The notes beneath the pieces are model-generated. The model made no database searches and had not been told where the DNA came from. It saw nothing but the letters and a program-made list of their open reading frames with translations. Positions 8,543-16,478 of a DNA stretch of 64,000 bases are shown here, one piece after another; within the stretch, counting starts at the first letter, position 1, and each line of letters begins with the position of its first letter. Source of the stretch: Halomonas sp. I5-271120 (lineage in GTDB: Bacteria > Pseudomonadota > Gammaproteobacteria > Pseudomonadales > Halomonadaceae); contig NZ_CP130701.1 of NCBI RefSeq assembly GCF_030553075.1, positions 3,038,001 to 3,102,000 of the forward strand, given 5' to 3'. The position numbers and the translations under genes are program-made.

Positions 8543-9619
8543 TTATTCGAGATACTCGCCCACGGTAGTTTTCAGTTGGTCCTTGTGCTGGAAGAGGTCA
8601 CTGACAGAGTCTATCTCGATGCGGTTTTCTTTCTTGTCGATGAAAAAGCCTACCCGCTTGACCGACTTCGCATTGAAGTGGAAACGGCAGATTGGTTTAC
8701 GGTTGTTGTCATCGAGAAGTACCGCGCAGTAGGACTTAGCATCGCGCATGACCACGCGGCTAACATCGACCTGTTCTGCTAATAGTGACCGGACGATGTT
8801 ATATGCGTCGACTTCTTCCTGCGTGGTGATGATGCCATCATCATCTGTGTCATGATCTTCGGCCGTTTTATTGGGTGCTGAAGTTGACTGGGTAGCATCA
8901 ATGTCGTTGCTGGCAAGGGCGCCACGCAGGCGTTGGGCCACTTGCTCCTTAATGTAGAGCTTGCCTGCTTCTTTGATGATTGGCGTAAATTCCTCGATCA
9001 CCTGTCGGGTCTGACGGCCTTCGTATATCTTGCCGATGATGAATTTGACGAACTCCTCCGGAATGTCTCGGAATACTTCATCAATGCCCTGTTTCGCCAG
9101 GTTGGTGTACTTGAGCCGGTTGGCGGTGCCGAGGATGGCATCAACATCGAAATTGGGCTTGGTGAACTTCCTGAGCTCGTCGATATCTTGGTCGTTGAAG
9201 TCTCCGAGGTCGAAGGTAAAGAAGGGGTGAGTGTCTAGCTTGTTCTCGGAGTCCAGGTCGGAATAGAACCGGTACTCAAACCCGTTCGTCAGGATGGCAA
9301 ATTTGGCATCCGTGCAAGCAAAGTAGCGATAAAGCTGGTTGTACTGGACGTTGGCTAGGTTGGTGCCCAGCGGTTTGCATTCCATGAGGATCGAGAGGTT
9401 TCCGTCGGCACGAATGGCGTAATCGACCTTTTCGCCTTTCTTAGTGCCTACGTCTGCAGTGAACTCCGGGATCACCTCGCGGGTGTCGAAGGGGTCGAAT
9501 CCCAAGGCACTGATGAACGGCATCACGAGGGCGGTCTTGGTGGCTTCCTCACTCTGGATATGATCGATCTGCTCTTCGCCACGGCGTGCGATATGCGATA
9601 GTTTCTCGTTGAGTTCCAT
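8543..9619 (-). CDS. Stand-alone HsdR_N-like nuclease-fold protein
   Basis: A 358-residue protein whose first ~160 residues match the type I restriction enzyme R-subunit N-terminal (PD-(D/E)xK) fold. E52 in VIPEF, D66 in EKVDYAI and E80/K82 in ILMECK form a complete D-x13-ExK catalytic set; QYNQLYRYF is typical of the fold's next helix. Residues 160-250 are helical and charged. An acidic, low-complexity linker (near 250-270) leads to a C-terminal ~90-residue domain with CRFHFNAK and DKKENR. No helicase, methylase or specificity subunit is adjacent, so it is not part of a classical R-M operon here. Function is unknown; a nuclease or defence role is only suggested. The region is less GC-rich than its neighbours. 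Confidence 0.75.
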   Translation of the reverse strand: MELNEKLSHIARRGEEQIDHIQSEEATKTALVMPFISALGFDPFDTREVIPEFTADVGTKKGEKVDYAIRADGNLSILMECKPLGTNLANVQYNQLYRYFACTDAKFAILTNGFEYRFYSDLDSENKLDTHPFFTFDLGDFNDQDIDELRKFTKPNFDVDAILGTANRLKYTNLAKQGIDEVFRDIPEEFVKFIIGKIYEGRQTRQVIEEFTPIIKEAGKLYIKEQVAQRLRGALASNDIDATQSTSAPNKTAEDHDTDDDGIITTQEEVDAYNIVRSLLAEQVDVSRVVMRDAKSYCAVLLDDNNRKPICRFHFNAKSVKRVGFFIDKKENRIEIDSVSDLFQHKDQLKTTVGEYLE

Positions 9620-9657
9620 GGCGCGTCCTTGCTTTCGGTGGAGTGGTGTAACTCAAG

Positions 9658-9685
9658 GCTATACCTACTCACATAATAGTGACAA
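9658..9685 (-). promoter_or_regulatory. Possible sigma-70 promoter for the HsdR_N-like gene
   Basis: On the minus strand TTGTCA (9685-9680) and TATAGC (9663-9658) are separated by 16 bases, 39 bases before the ATG at 9619. This is a reasonable but not strong match. Confidence 0.3.
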
Positions 9686-9924
9686 AGGACCATGGTCTTA
9701 ACGAATAAACGCTAGTTTTGTCTTGCAAGTTGGTGTCTGGCCGACGAACGGTGTTCTTTTGCTAACTTTTTGCCCCATCGCTGGCTTCTGTGCCGCGTGG
9801 TCAGTGAATTGCCCGCAATCGAGGCAAGTTATCCGATATTGCTGCTTGCCCCCTCTGTCAGCCTAGTTGTCCAGTTGGCGATTTTGCCTGAATCCACATC
9901 AGAGTGGGCGGCATAGGATTGTTC

Positions 9925-10431
9925 ATGCCACGTTATTCCGAGGAACGTAAGGCCGCGGTGCTAAAGAAGCTGCTACCGCCTGACAACCGCAGTGTGGCGT
10001 CGGTGGCCGCCGAGGAAGGCATATCGGATGCGACCCTGTATGGTTGGCTGAAAACATGCCGCCGACAAGGAGTGCCTGTGCCAGGGAACCGTAAGACCGG
10101 AGATGATTGGTCAGCTGACGCCAAGCTGGCTGTGGTGATTGAAACGGCTTCTCTATCAGAGACCGAGCTTGGCACGTATTGCCGGGAAAAAGGCTTATAC
10201 CCTGAACAGGTGCAACGCTGGAAGGAGGCCTGCCTCCAAGGTGCCGGCATGCAGGAAAACCGAGATAAAGCCGCTCAGAAGCAGCAGCGCGATGACCGCC
10301 GTACGATCAAGAAGCTGAAGGCCGACGTCCGTCGCAAGGACCGGGTTCTGGCAGAAACGACCTCGTTGCTGGTGCTGTCAAAAAAGCTCGAAGCCTTGTA
10401 CGGCGAAGCCCCGGACAACGAGGACGACTAA
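9925..10431 (+). CDS. IS3-family OrfA (helix-turn-helix)
   Basis: The 168-residue first frame of the IS. The N-terminus (MPRYSEERKAAVLKKLLPP) and the DATLYGWLKTCRRQG segment form the HTH that recognises the IS ends. A second HTH-like stretch (GTYCREKGLYPEQVQRWKE) follows, and the C-terminus is a charged, leucine-zipper-like helix. ATG 9925 is preferred over the upstream in-frame start at 9904 because homology begins there. Near the 3' end an A AAA AAG heptamer (10380-10386) stands in the correct phase for a -1 ribosomal frameshift into orfB. OrfA alone probably acts as a regulator. Confidence 0.88.
   Translation: MPRYSEERKAAVLKKLLPPDNRSVASVAAEEGISDATLYGWLKTCRRQGVPVPGNRKTGDDWSADAKLAVVIETASLSETELGTYCREKGLYPEQVQRWKEACLQGAGMQENRDKAAQKQQRDDRRTIKKLKADVRRKDRVLAETTSLLVLSKKLEALYGEAPDNEDD
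10380..10386 (+). promoter_or_regulatory. Programmed -1 frameshift heptamer of the IS
   Basis: The sequence is AAAAAAG with codon phase A AAA AAG in orfA. After slipping back one base the frame is open without stop from 10386 through the orfB start at 10437 to 11492, so an OrfAB fusion transposase can be made. The same heptamer is used by IS911 and IS150. Confidence 0.75.
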
Positions 10432-10436
10432 CGTCG

Positions 10437-11492
10437 TTGAGCGAACGTACAAGGCTGTTGAAGGACTTTGATGAGGCGGTGGCTGGTGGCGCGGCACGCT
10501 ATAAGGCAGCCGAAGTGATGGGGCTGAGTCAGCGCACCTTAAAACGCTGGCGACAGATCAATGGCAGCGTGACCATGGATCAGCGCCCGCACGCCGCGCG
10601 TGTTGCGCAGCCCCATCAGCTCACTCAGGCGGAAGAAGAGGCGATTCTGAACACCTGTTGCCAACCAGCGTATCAGAGCTTGCCGCCATCACAGATCGTA
10701 CCTCTTCTGGCAGATCAGGGCCGTTATCTGGCCTCGGAGTCATCGTTTTATCGGGTACTGAAAAAGCACCAGCAGCTGAACCACCGGGGCCGCATGACGC
10801 CAGCCCGCAAGGCCGCTGAACCGACCAGCTTCACGGCCTCGGGACCCAACCAGATTTGGAGTTGGGACATCAGCTACTGCCCCTCTGAGGTGCGTGGTCA
10901 GCACTGGTACCTGTACCTGATCCTGGACGTCTATAGTCGCAAGATCATTGCCTGGGAAATCCATGACAACGAGTCTGGATACTTGGCAAAACAACTGGTT
11001 GAGCGCGCGCTGCTGCGTGAGGGTTGCTGGCAAACGCCGCCGGTTCTGCACTCGGATAACGGCGCGCCGATGACCTCTTACACCCTGCGCGCGAGACTGG
11101 CGGAGCTGGGCATGCTGATGTCCCATAGCCGACCACGCGTGAGCAACGATAATCCTTATTCAGAGGCGCTGTTCCGCACCGTTAAGTACTGTCCAGCGTG
11201 GCCAGCGAAGGGCTTTTCCTCACTGGCCGTTGTGCGGGAATGGATGTTGTCGTTCGAGCACGCCTACAATGAACAACACCTTCACAGTGGCATTAACTTC
11301 GTCACGCCTGCCGACCGGCATCGTGGCACGGATACTAAGCGCTTGGCCGAGCGAAAAGGGGTTTATGAACGCGCAAAGCGCCTGAATCCCAAGCGCTGGT
11401 CTGGCGACGTTCGACGCTGGGAGGCCATCGGACAAGTATCGCTCAATCCTGGCAAGCCGCAGGAAAAAGAACGGAATCAGAAAGCTGCTTAA
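10437..11492 (+). CDS. IS3-family OrfB DDE transposase
   Basis: The catalytic half of the IS transposase, 351 residues if started at TTG 10437, more likely expressed as an OrfAB fusion. A HTH region (ALKRW-like TLKRWRQ) and an HTH_21-like segment are followed by an rve integrase core with WSWDIS (first Asp), LHSDNGAPM (second Asp) and NPYSEALFRTVKY (Glu). The catalytic triad is therefore complete. The gene begins five bases after the orfA stop. It may also be initiated independently at the TTG, though no good ribosome-binding site is visible. Confidence 0.9.
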   Translation: MSERTRLLKDFDEAVAGGAARYKAAEVMGLSQRTLKRWRQINGSVTMDQRPHAARVAQPHQLTQAEEEAILNTCCQPAYQSLPPSQIVPLLADQGRYLASESSFYRVLKKHQQLNHRGRMTPARKAAEPTSFTASGPNQIWSWDISYCPSEVRGQHWYLYLILDVYSRKIIAWEIHDNESGYLAKQLVERALLREGCWQTPPVLHSDNGAPMTSYTLRARLAELGMLMSHSRPRVSNDNPYSEALFRTVKYCPAWPAKGFSSLAVVREWMLSFEHAYNEQHLHSGINFVTPADRHRGTDTKRLAERKGVYERAKRLNPKRWSGDVRRWEAIGQVSLNPGKPQEKERNQKAA

Positions 11493-11509
11493 TGGAAGCG
11501 ATTTGGACA

Positions 11510-11943
11510 ACTGGGTTGAAAACTACCGCTCGCATGGCTGGCCTCTTGTCGAAGACTGTTTATATATACAGTATTCGGCATGAGAGCTGGTTTAGGCAAA
11601 CACTAATATGTCGCCCTGCACCATGAAGAGGTGACCGAAGCCCGCCACGGCGAGGCCGAGGGAGCAATGCGTCATGGCCATACGGTACCTGGTAGGGCAG
11701 ATGTTGCGCTTGGTCATTGGGACCAGCCATGGCTGGGCAAAATCATTCCTCGCAAAAGGGCGGCGCCTTCTACACTGGGTAGTGGCCGTAAGGCTCTCTG
11801 GCAGAAATCGGCAAACAAGAATAGACAGCAAAAACGGTGGCCGTTGTCGGCAGCATGGTGCGGATGACAAGGAACTTGGATACTCAAGCCCGCCAGAGTA
11901 CGACAGACTTGATTAAACGCTAATATTAATAAGAGGTATTATC
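11510..11943. other. Gene-poor stretch between IS and OMP gene
   Basis: Apart from the LexA-type box at 11556-11571 I recognise nothing here. Short open frames exist on both strands (for example 11592-11870 minus and 11674-11916 plus), but none has a family motif, coupled neighbour or convincing ribosome-binding site. It may be relic DNA. Confidence 0.5.
11556..11571. promoter_or_regulatory. LexA (SOS) box without an evident gene
   Basis: The 16 bases are CTGT-N8-ACAG with an all-A/T centre (TTATATAT) and flanking A and T, an excellent match to the gammaproteobacterial LexA operator. The nearest minus-strand ATG is at 11535, but its frame runs into the IS; on the plus strand no plausible gene follows within 350 bases. 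The regulated gene appears to have been lost or interrupted. Confidence 0.7.
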
Positions 11944-12489
11944 ATGGATATTTTAATAAAGTCTTCTCTGCCCGTGCTGGTTGGTGCGTCTCTTCTGTTT
12001 GCGTCCTCGGTCATGGCCCAAGAGGTAGGCCCCAGGGTGGGTGACAGGGAATTCTCCCTCTCCGGTACCGGTAGTAGCAACAAGGACTTCGACAGCAGCA
12101 GCTTTGGTATTTCCGGCGACTACGGCTGGTACCTGACCGGTAGCACGCTGGCGGGTATTCGTCAGAGCGTCAATTTTGCTGACGTGGCCGGCGAGGGGTT
12201 CTCTGACAATTTCTGGAATGGCAGTACTCGCGGCTTTGCCGATTACCACTTCGGCCAAGGCGCGGCGCGTCCCTTTGTTGGCGCCTCACTCGGCGCTATT
12301 TATGGTGACGGCGTGAAAGACACTGGCATCGCCGGCCTGGAAACTGGCCTCAAGTACTATCTGCTGTCTACCACCTTCATCCAGGGCAGAGCCGAGTACC
12401 AGTTCTTGTTCGATAGCGGCGATAGTGCCGAACAAAACTACGACAATGGCGCCTGGGCCTATACCTTCGGCATGGGTATCAACTTCTGA
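11944..12489 (+). CDS. Small outer-membrane beta-barrel protein
   Basis: A 181-residue protein with a clear signal peptide (hydrophobic core to about residue 22, cleavage after VMA before QE). The mature part of about 157 residues alternates polar and aromatic/hydrophobic residues, with eight likely strands, and ends in a terminal Phe (GMGINF), the usual BAM-recognition ending. The size fits an eight-stranded OmpA/OmpW-like barrel with no C-terminal domain. The ATG at 11944 follows an AAGAGGT ribosome-binding site. Ligand or role cannot be told. It stands alone between the IS region and tRNA-Leu. Confidence 0.75.
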   Translation: MDILIKSSLPVLVGASLLFASSVMAQEVGPRVGDREFSLSGTGSSNKDFDSSSFGISGDYGWYLTGSTLAGIRQSVNFADVAGEGFSDNFWNGSTRGFADYHFGQGAARPFVGASLGAIYGDGVKDTGIAGLETGLKYYLLSTTFIQGRAEYQFLFDSGDSAEQNYDNGAWAYTFGMGINF

Positions 12490-12896
12490 GGATCAGAAGT
12501 GATTCCATGACCAGGCTGCTCTGTGCTGTGCGCCCCAAGCACTCAGGGTCTCCCTGATGAGTGGCTTTGCATACCCTTGATGATCATGTTTCGGGTGGGT
12601 CATCAGGGGTTGAATAACGTCCGGGCCGGCTCTGGAGAAGGTCGTTAGCGTCAAAGCTAGCGGCACGCCATGCGCCATGGGGCTGGGCGTGACAACAATG
12701 GCCAAGGCATCGATGGAGATCCGTGGCGCTGTGTCTGGATGGATCGATGGGACCGATATATGAGGAGCGAATCAGACGATCGGAAAAGCTGACCGGATAG
12801 CTGCTTGTACGATGCTTGAAACAGACCCGATATGGGCCGTCGAGGCAGTAAGCTGAGGGGGAGGGTCTTGCTATACACTTGCTATCAACAGGTAGG
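12490..12896. other. Intergenic stretch with no recognised gene
   Basis: About 400 bases between the outer-membrane protein and tRNA-Leu. Short frames are present on the minus strand, but they lack family motifs and ribosome-binding sites. I saw no copy of the tRNA 3' end that would mark an attachment site. Confidence 0.5.
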
Positions 12897-12981
12897 TGGT
12901 GCGGATGGGGAGACTCGAACTCCCACGCGCTAAGGCACTAGAACCTAAATCTAGCGTGTCTACCAATTCCACCACATCCGC
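12897..12981 (-). tRNA. tRNA-Leu (anticodon UAG)
   Basis: An 85-base tRNA with encoded CCA. Seen on the minus strand: a 7-bp acceptor stem GCGGATG/CATCCGC, D-loop with AATTGGTAGACAC, anticodon stem CTAGA/TCTAG around loop TTTAGGT (anticodon TAG), a long class II variable arm, and T-arm with GTTCGAGTC. It resembles E. coli leuW. It lies 35 bases downstream of bioD on the same strand and borders the accessory stretch to its left. Confidence 0.96.
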
Positions 12982-13016
12982 AACGCTGCAATATTCTAGA
13001 GATGACAGCCGCTAAG

Positions 13017-13706
13017 TCAAGGTAAATCCGGAAGTTTCAAGTGCCTGCCGGCCTGTTCGGGTAGTGTGTCGTTCGGGCCATCGGTGAGATGAGGGACACG
13101 GCCCAGGCAGGGAGCTGACAAGTGGTGAGCGAGGCTCGCCAGATTGTCATCGGCTTCGTCGAAGTCGGTGGTGATGCTATTGGCGACCCAGCCTGCAAGC
13201 CGCAGGCCCTGAGCCCTAATCGCTTCGGCGGTGAGTCGTGCGTGGTTAATGCAACCAAGCTGCATTCCGACGACGAGAATCACTGGTAGCTGCAGGGCGC
13301 CGGCCAGGTCGCTCAGGTCCCCGTTGTCGTTGAGCGGTACTCGCCAGCCGCCTGCGCCCTCGATCAGCGTCAGGTCGCGCTTGAGGGCCAGAGCTTCCGC
13401 CATGGCCTCTGTCAGCGTCGCCAAATGCAGCGTGTCGCCCGCCTGGCGGGCCGCCAGGTGCGGTGCAATGGCGGGGGCATAAGCAAAGGGGTTGATGGTG
13501 GTGTAGTCGACCTCAGGATGACTGCGGGCCTGCAGGGCCAGGGCATCATCATTGCGGTAGCCTTCGGCATGCAGGTGGCACCCCGAGGCCACGGGCTTGA
13601 GGCCCAGGGTTGTCAGGCCGTGACGTCGCGCCAATGCCAGCAGCCCCGCGGTGACCAGCGTTTTGCCGGCATCGGTGTCGGTTCCGGTGATGAAATAGGT
13701 CGCCAT
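13017..13706 (-). CDS. bioD: Dethiobiotin synthetase BioD
   Basis: BioD uses ATP and CO2 to close the ureido ring of dethiobiotin, the step before biotin synthase. The 229-residue protein starts with the P-loop TGTDTDAGKTLV at residues 6-17, has the catalytic Lys in LKPVASG near 38, and EGAGGWRVPLN near residue 110. The start at 13706 fits the family; the open frame extends 15 codons further into the end of bioC's downstream spacer. It is the last gene of bioB-bioF-bioH-bioC-bioD on the minus strand, 25 bases after bioC. Confidence 0.96.
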   Translation of the reverse strand: MATYFITGTDTDAGKTLVTAGLLALARRHGLTTLGLKPVASGCHLHAEGYRNDDALALQARSHPEVDYTTINPFAYAPAIAPHLAARQAGDTLHLATLTEAMAEALALKRDLTLIEGAGGWRVPLNDNGDLSDLAGALQLPVILVVGMQLGCINHARLTAEAIRAQGLRLAGWVANSITTDFDEADDNLASLAHHLSAPCLGRVPHLTDGPNDTLPEQAGRHLKLPDLP

Positions 13707-13731
13707 GCAATATCCGTAAATCTTCGGGTCG

Positions 13732-14556
13732 TCAGGTTTTGATGAGCTCAAGTGTCAGGCGTTGATAGCTGACCGGCAGGCCCTGGCTGTCGCGTATTTG
13801 CTCGAAGCGCTCCTTGGCACGGGCGACGTCACGCCGGGTCAGGGCGCTGGCAGGGCGTGACAGTTGCGCCCCTACGCCCTTGATCGAGGCCATCACCGCC
13901 GCAAGGTCGGCGTAATGAAAGCGCTCCTCGACCTGCTCGAGAACCACGTTATCGAAGCCGGCTCGGTAGGCCGATTGCTCAAGTGCCGAGGTGGGCGTGA
14001 AGCTGAGCAGGGCGCCGGGTCGCGACCAGGCCCAGCCGACTTCGGTGAGGGTGCCGGGGCCGAGGGTGTTGATCAGCGCTCGTCCGCCGGGTCGCAGCAC
14101 TCGCTGAAGCTCTGCCAGCACGGCGTTAAGGTCCGGACACCACTGGATGGCCAGGTTGGAGAACACCAGGTCCATACTTCGGTCGGCCAGCGGCAGATGG
14201 GCGGCGTCACCGCATAGCCAGCCAAGCCTGTCGCCATGCTCGGCCCGGGCTCTTTCCAGCATGCCTGGGGCCAGGTCGAGCCCGAACACCTGGGCAGGCA
14301 GGCCTGTCGCCGAATAGCGCTGGGCCAGGCGGGCCGTCCAGTGGCCGGGGCCGCAGCCCAGGTCAAGAACCTGTGTCGCCGTGTCGGGAAGCCGCTGCCA
14401 GAGGGCTTGTCCCATGGCCTGCTGTGCCGTGGCCAGCTCGCCATAGCGGGGGGCGGCACGGCTGAAGGCATGGGCGACGCGCTGACGCCAGTCGTTGGCG
14501 GTTGATGCCGGTGTTGCGGCCGTTAATGGATTCGAGAGGGTCGTTGCCAGGTTCAC
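13732..14556 (-). CDS. bioC: Malonyl-ACP methyltransferase BioC
   Basis: BioC methylates the free carboxyl of malonyl-ACP so that fatty-acid synthesis can build the pimelate chain. The 274-residue protein has a class I SAM-binding motif LDLGCGPGHWTARL near residue 65, the acidic motif GLDLAPGML, and the FSNLAIQWCPDL segment characteristic of BioC. It starts with GTG at 14556, whose GTGA overlaps the bioH stop, so the two are translationally coupled. The N-terminal ~20 residues are longer than in E. coli. Confidence 0.94.
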   Translation of the reverse strand: MNLATTLSNPLTAATPASTANDWRQRVAHAFSRAAPRYGELATAQQAMGQALWQRLPDTATQVLDLGCGPGHWTARLAQRYSATGLPAQVFGLDLAPGMLERARAEHGDRLGWLCGDAAHLPLADRSMDLVFSNLAIQWCPDLNAVLAELQRVLRPGGRALINTLGPGTLTEVGWAWSRPGALLSFTPTSALEQSAYRAGFDNVVLEQVEERFHYADLAAVMASIKGVGAQLSRPASALTRRDVARAKERFEQIRDSQGLPVSYQRLTLELIKT

Positions 14557-15326
14557 GCACGCTCCCTGCGAGGCAGTGGATCGGTGTCCTCATGTGCCCT
14601 TGCTGCATGCTCGTGTGCCAGTGCGGCCAGTCGGTCGGCAAGGATCTCCGGCTGTGAAAGCTGCGGACAGTGGCCGGCCTGGTCGATTGGCCGAGCCACA
14701 TGATGCGCCGAGGCGGGGGTGGCAGTTGCGGTCAGCGGGTCCCGCTCGCCCGTCACGGTGAGTATCGGGCAGGGGGGAGAGGCACAGATCTCGGTATTGT
14801 CGAGTCTTTCTAGCCAGTCGAGGCCAGCGCCAAGACTGGCAGGCGTGGCGGGGGGGGCATTGCCAATCAGTGCTTGCAGTTGGCGATGAGCATGGCGCGG
14901 CCGTGGCTCACCGCTTAGCTGCCAGCGCAGGAAGTGGCGCCAGGTGGCCAACGCGTCCTGTTGGAAGGCGTCGTGGAAGGCCGCCAGGGCGGCTGGCGTC
15001 ACACCACCTCGCGCCTCATCCAGGCTCGTGAAACGCTCACGCATGCCCAGTAACACCAGCGCCTGTGGTGCCGGCAAATGCTTCAGCAGTGACGTCGCCA
15101 GCAGGCCGCCCAGCGACCAGCCGACCCAAAGGGCGTCCTGGGGAAGATCATCAGCCATGGTCTTTGCCAATGTCGCCAGATCCTTTGGCGTGCCGGCATC
15201 TTGGCGAATACCGTAGCCGGGCCAGTCCGGCGTTGTAACGTTGATATCGGCGGGCAGTGAGGCGACCAGTGGCTGCCAAATGCGGGCGTCTATGCCCCAG
15301 CCGGATAGCAGAACGAGCCGCGTCAC
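14553..15326 (-). CDS. bioH: Pimeloyl-ACP methyl ester carboxylesterase BioH
   Basis: BioH removes the methyl group from pimeloyl-ACP methyl ester, ending the chain extension started by BioC. The alpha/beta-hydrolase fold is shown by LLSGWGIDARIWQPL at the N-terminus, the nucleophile elbow GWSLGG near residue 80, a late Asp in TVTGERDPLTATA, and a C-terminal His in IDQAGHCPQLS. The 257 residues match the family. Its GTG start overlaps the bioF stop (GTGA), like the next junction. Being inside the operon rather than elsewhere supports BioH identity over a generic hydrolase. Confidence 0.93.
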   Translation of the reverse strand: MTRLVLLSGWGIDARIWQPLVASLPADINVTTPDWPGYGIRQDAGTPKDLATLAKTMADDLPQDALWVGWSLGGLLATSLLKHLPAPQALVLLGMRERFTSLDEARGGVTPAALAAFHDAFQQDALATWRHFLRWQLSGEPRPRHAHRQLQALIGNAPPATPASLGAGLDWLERLDNTEICASPPCPILTVTGERDPLTATATPASAHHVARPIDQAGHCPQLSQPEILADRLAALAHEHAARAHEDTDPLPRRERA

Positions 15327-16477
15327 GATGCCTTGGCCTCTCGGAACTTGAGTTCGGCGAGCACGTCGAGCAACGCCTGGATGTCGTCCGACTCGTGTAG
15401 GGCGTTGAGCACGACTCTAAGGCGTGCCGTGCCGCGGGGCACGGTCGGGTGGCGAATCGCACCTACCATGAAGCCGGCCTCGCGCAGGCCCAGGCTCCAG
15501 CGCATGACGCGCTGATTGTCGCCCAGCAGAATGGGCTGAATGGGCGTTGCGGAGTCCATCAGCGGTAGCCCGAGGGCTTCGGCTGCCTGGCGGAAATGCT
15601 GGATATGGGCATGCAGCCTTTCTCTGCGATCGGGTTCCTGCTCGCTGATATCCAGCGCGCGCAGCGTTGCATGAGCCATGCCTGGAGGCTGGGCCGTGGT
15701 GTAGATATAGGGCCTGGCGAACTGTGTCAGGGCGTCGATCAGCACATCGTCACCTGCCACGAAGGCGCCACAGCTGCCGAAGGCCTTGCCCAGTGTGCCG
15801 ACCAGCACAGGTACCTGCTGGGTAGAGAAACGCTGTCCCACCAGGCCGTCACCTTGCTCGCCCAATACGCCGATGCCGTGGGCATCGTCGATCATCAGCC
15901 AGGCCCCCTGGCGATGGCAGATGGCGGCGAGGCCTTCCACGTCGGCCGTGTCGCCGTCCATGCTGAAAACGCCATCGCTGACCACCAGCTTGGCGGGTTC
16001 TCGCGGTGCCCGCCTCAGGAGACGCTCGAGATCGTTAAGATCTCGATGGTGAAAGCGCCGTGAAGGTGATTGGGCCAGTCGGGCTCCATCGAGCAGTGAG
16101 GCGTGATTCAGCCGGTCCTGGAACACTCGTGTCTCGCCATCACACAGAGTCTGAAGCACGCCGAGATTGGCCATGTAGCCCGTGGAGAAAAGCAGCGCCC
16201 TTGGCCGTCCGGTGAGCTCGGCCAGACGTTCCTCCAGGGCCTGGTGTACCAGGAAGTGGCCATTGACCAGGTGGGAAGCGCCGGCGCCGGCGCCCTCACG
16301 ACGGGCGCCTGCTGCCAGGGCTTCGGCGACCCGAGGGTCGCGAGCCAAGCCCAGGTAGTCATTGCTTGCGAAGTCGCGCAGCGGAGCCCGCGGGTTCGGC
16401 GACATGCTCAGGCGTTCTCGCCACAGATCCTGCTTGCGCTGGCGGGCCAGTCGCGCTTCGAGGCGGCTCTTGAGCAC
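15323..16477 (-). CDS. bioF: 8-amino-7-oxononanoate synthase BioF
   Basis: A PLP enzyme condensing pimeloyl-ACP with alanine. With GTG 16477 as start it has 384 residues, the size of E. coli BioF. Seen: FASNDYLGLARDP near residue 35, SHLVNGHF, DDAHGIGVLGEQG in the cofactor domain, and the Schiff-base lysine in GTLGKAFGSCGAF near 235. GTG 16477 begins one base after the bioB stop; ATGs at 16510 and 16513 would overlap bioB by about 30 bases and add 11-12 Pro-rich residues. The end overlaps bioH by four bases. Confidence 0.95.
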   Translation of the reverse strand: MLKSRLEARLARQRKQDLWRERLSMSPNPRAPLRDFASNDYLGLARDPRVAEALAAGARREGAGAGASHLVNGHFLVHQALEERLAELTGRPRALLFSTGYMANLGVLQTLCDGETRVFQDRLNHASLLDGARLAQSPSRRFHHRDLNDLERLLRRAPREPAKLVVSDGVFSMDGDTADVEGLAAICHRQGAWLMIDDAHGIGVLGEQGDGLVGQRFSTQQVPVLVGTLGKAFGSCGAFVAGDDVLIDALTQFARPYIYTTAQPPGMAHATLRALDISEQEPDRRERLHAHIQHFRQAAEALGLPLMDSATPIQPILLGDNQRVMRWSLGLREAGFMVGAIRHPTVPRGTARLRVVLNALHESDDIQALLDVLAELKFREAKAS

Positions 16478-16478
16478 G

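Larger units (their letters stand above)
9868..11509 (+). mobile_element. IS3-family insertion sequence
   Basis: An element of about 1.64 kb carrying orfA and orfB of the IS3 type. Likely ends are TGTCCA at 9868-9873 and its complement TGGACA at 11504-11509, which give the usual TG...CA borders; only the outer six bases match perfectly, with weaker similarity inside. No clear target-site duplication was found (agt on the left, act on the right), so the exact borders are provisional. A slippery heptamer for OrfAB production is present. Both reading frames look intact, so the copy may be active or recently arrived. Confidence 0.8.

Noticed and set aside
11592..11870. Minus-strand frame of 92 codons in the gene-poor stretch
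   Set aside because: No ribosome-binding site, no motif, and basic composition; no support for a gene.
12490..12896. Tyrosine integrase remnant beside tRNA-Leu
   Set aside because: I looked for integrase motifs in the short frames here and found none.
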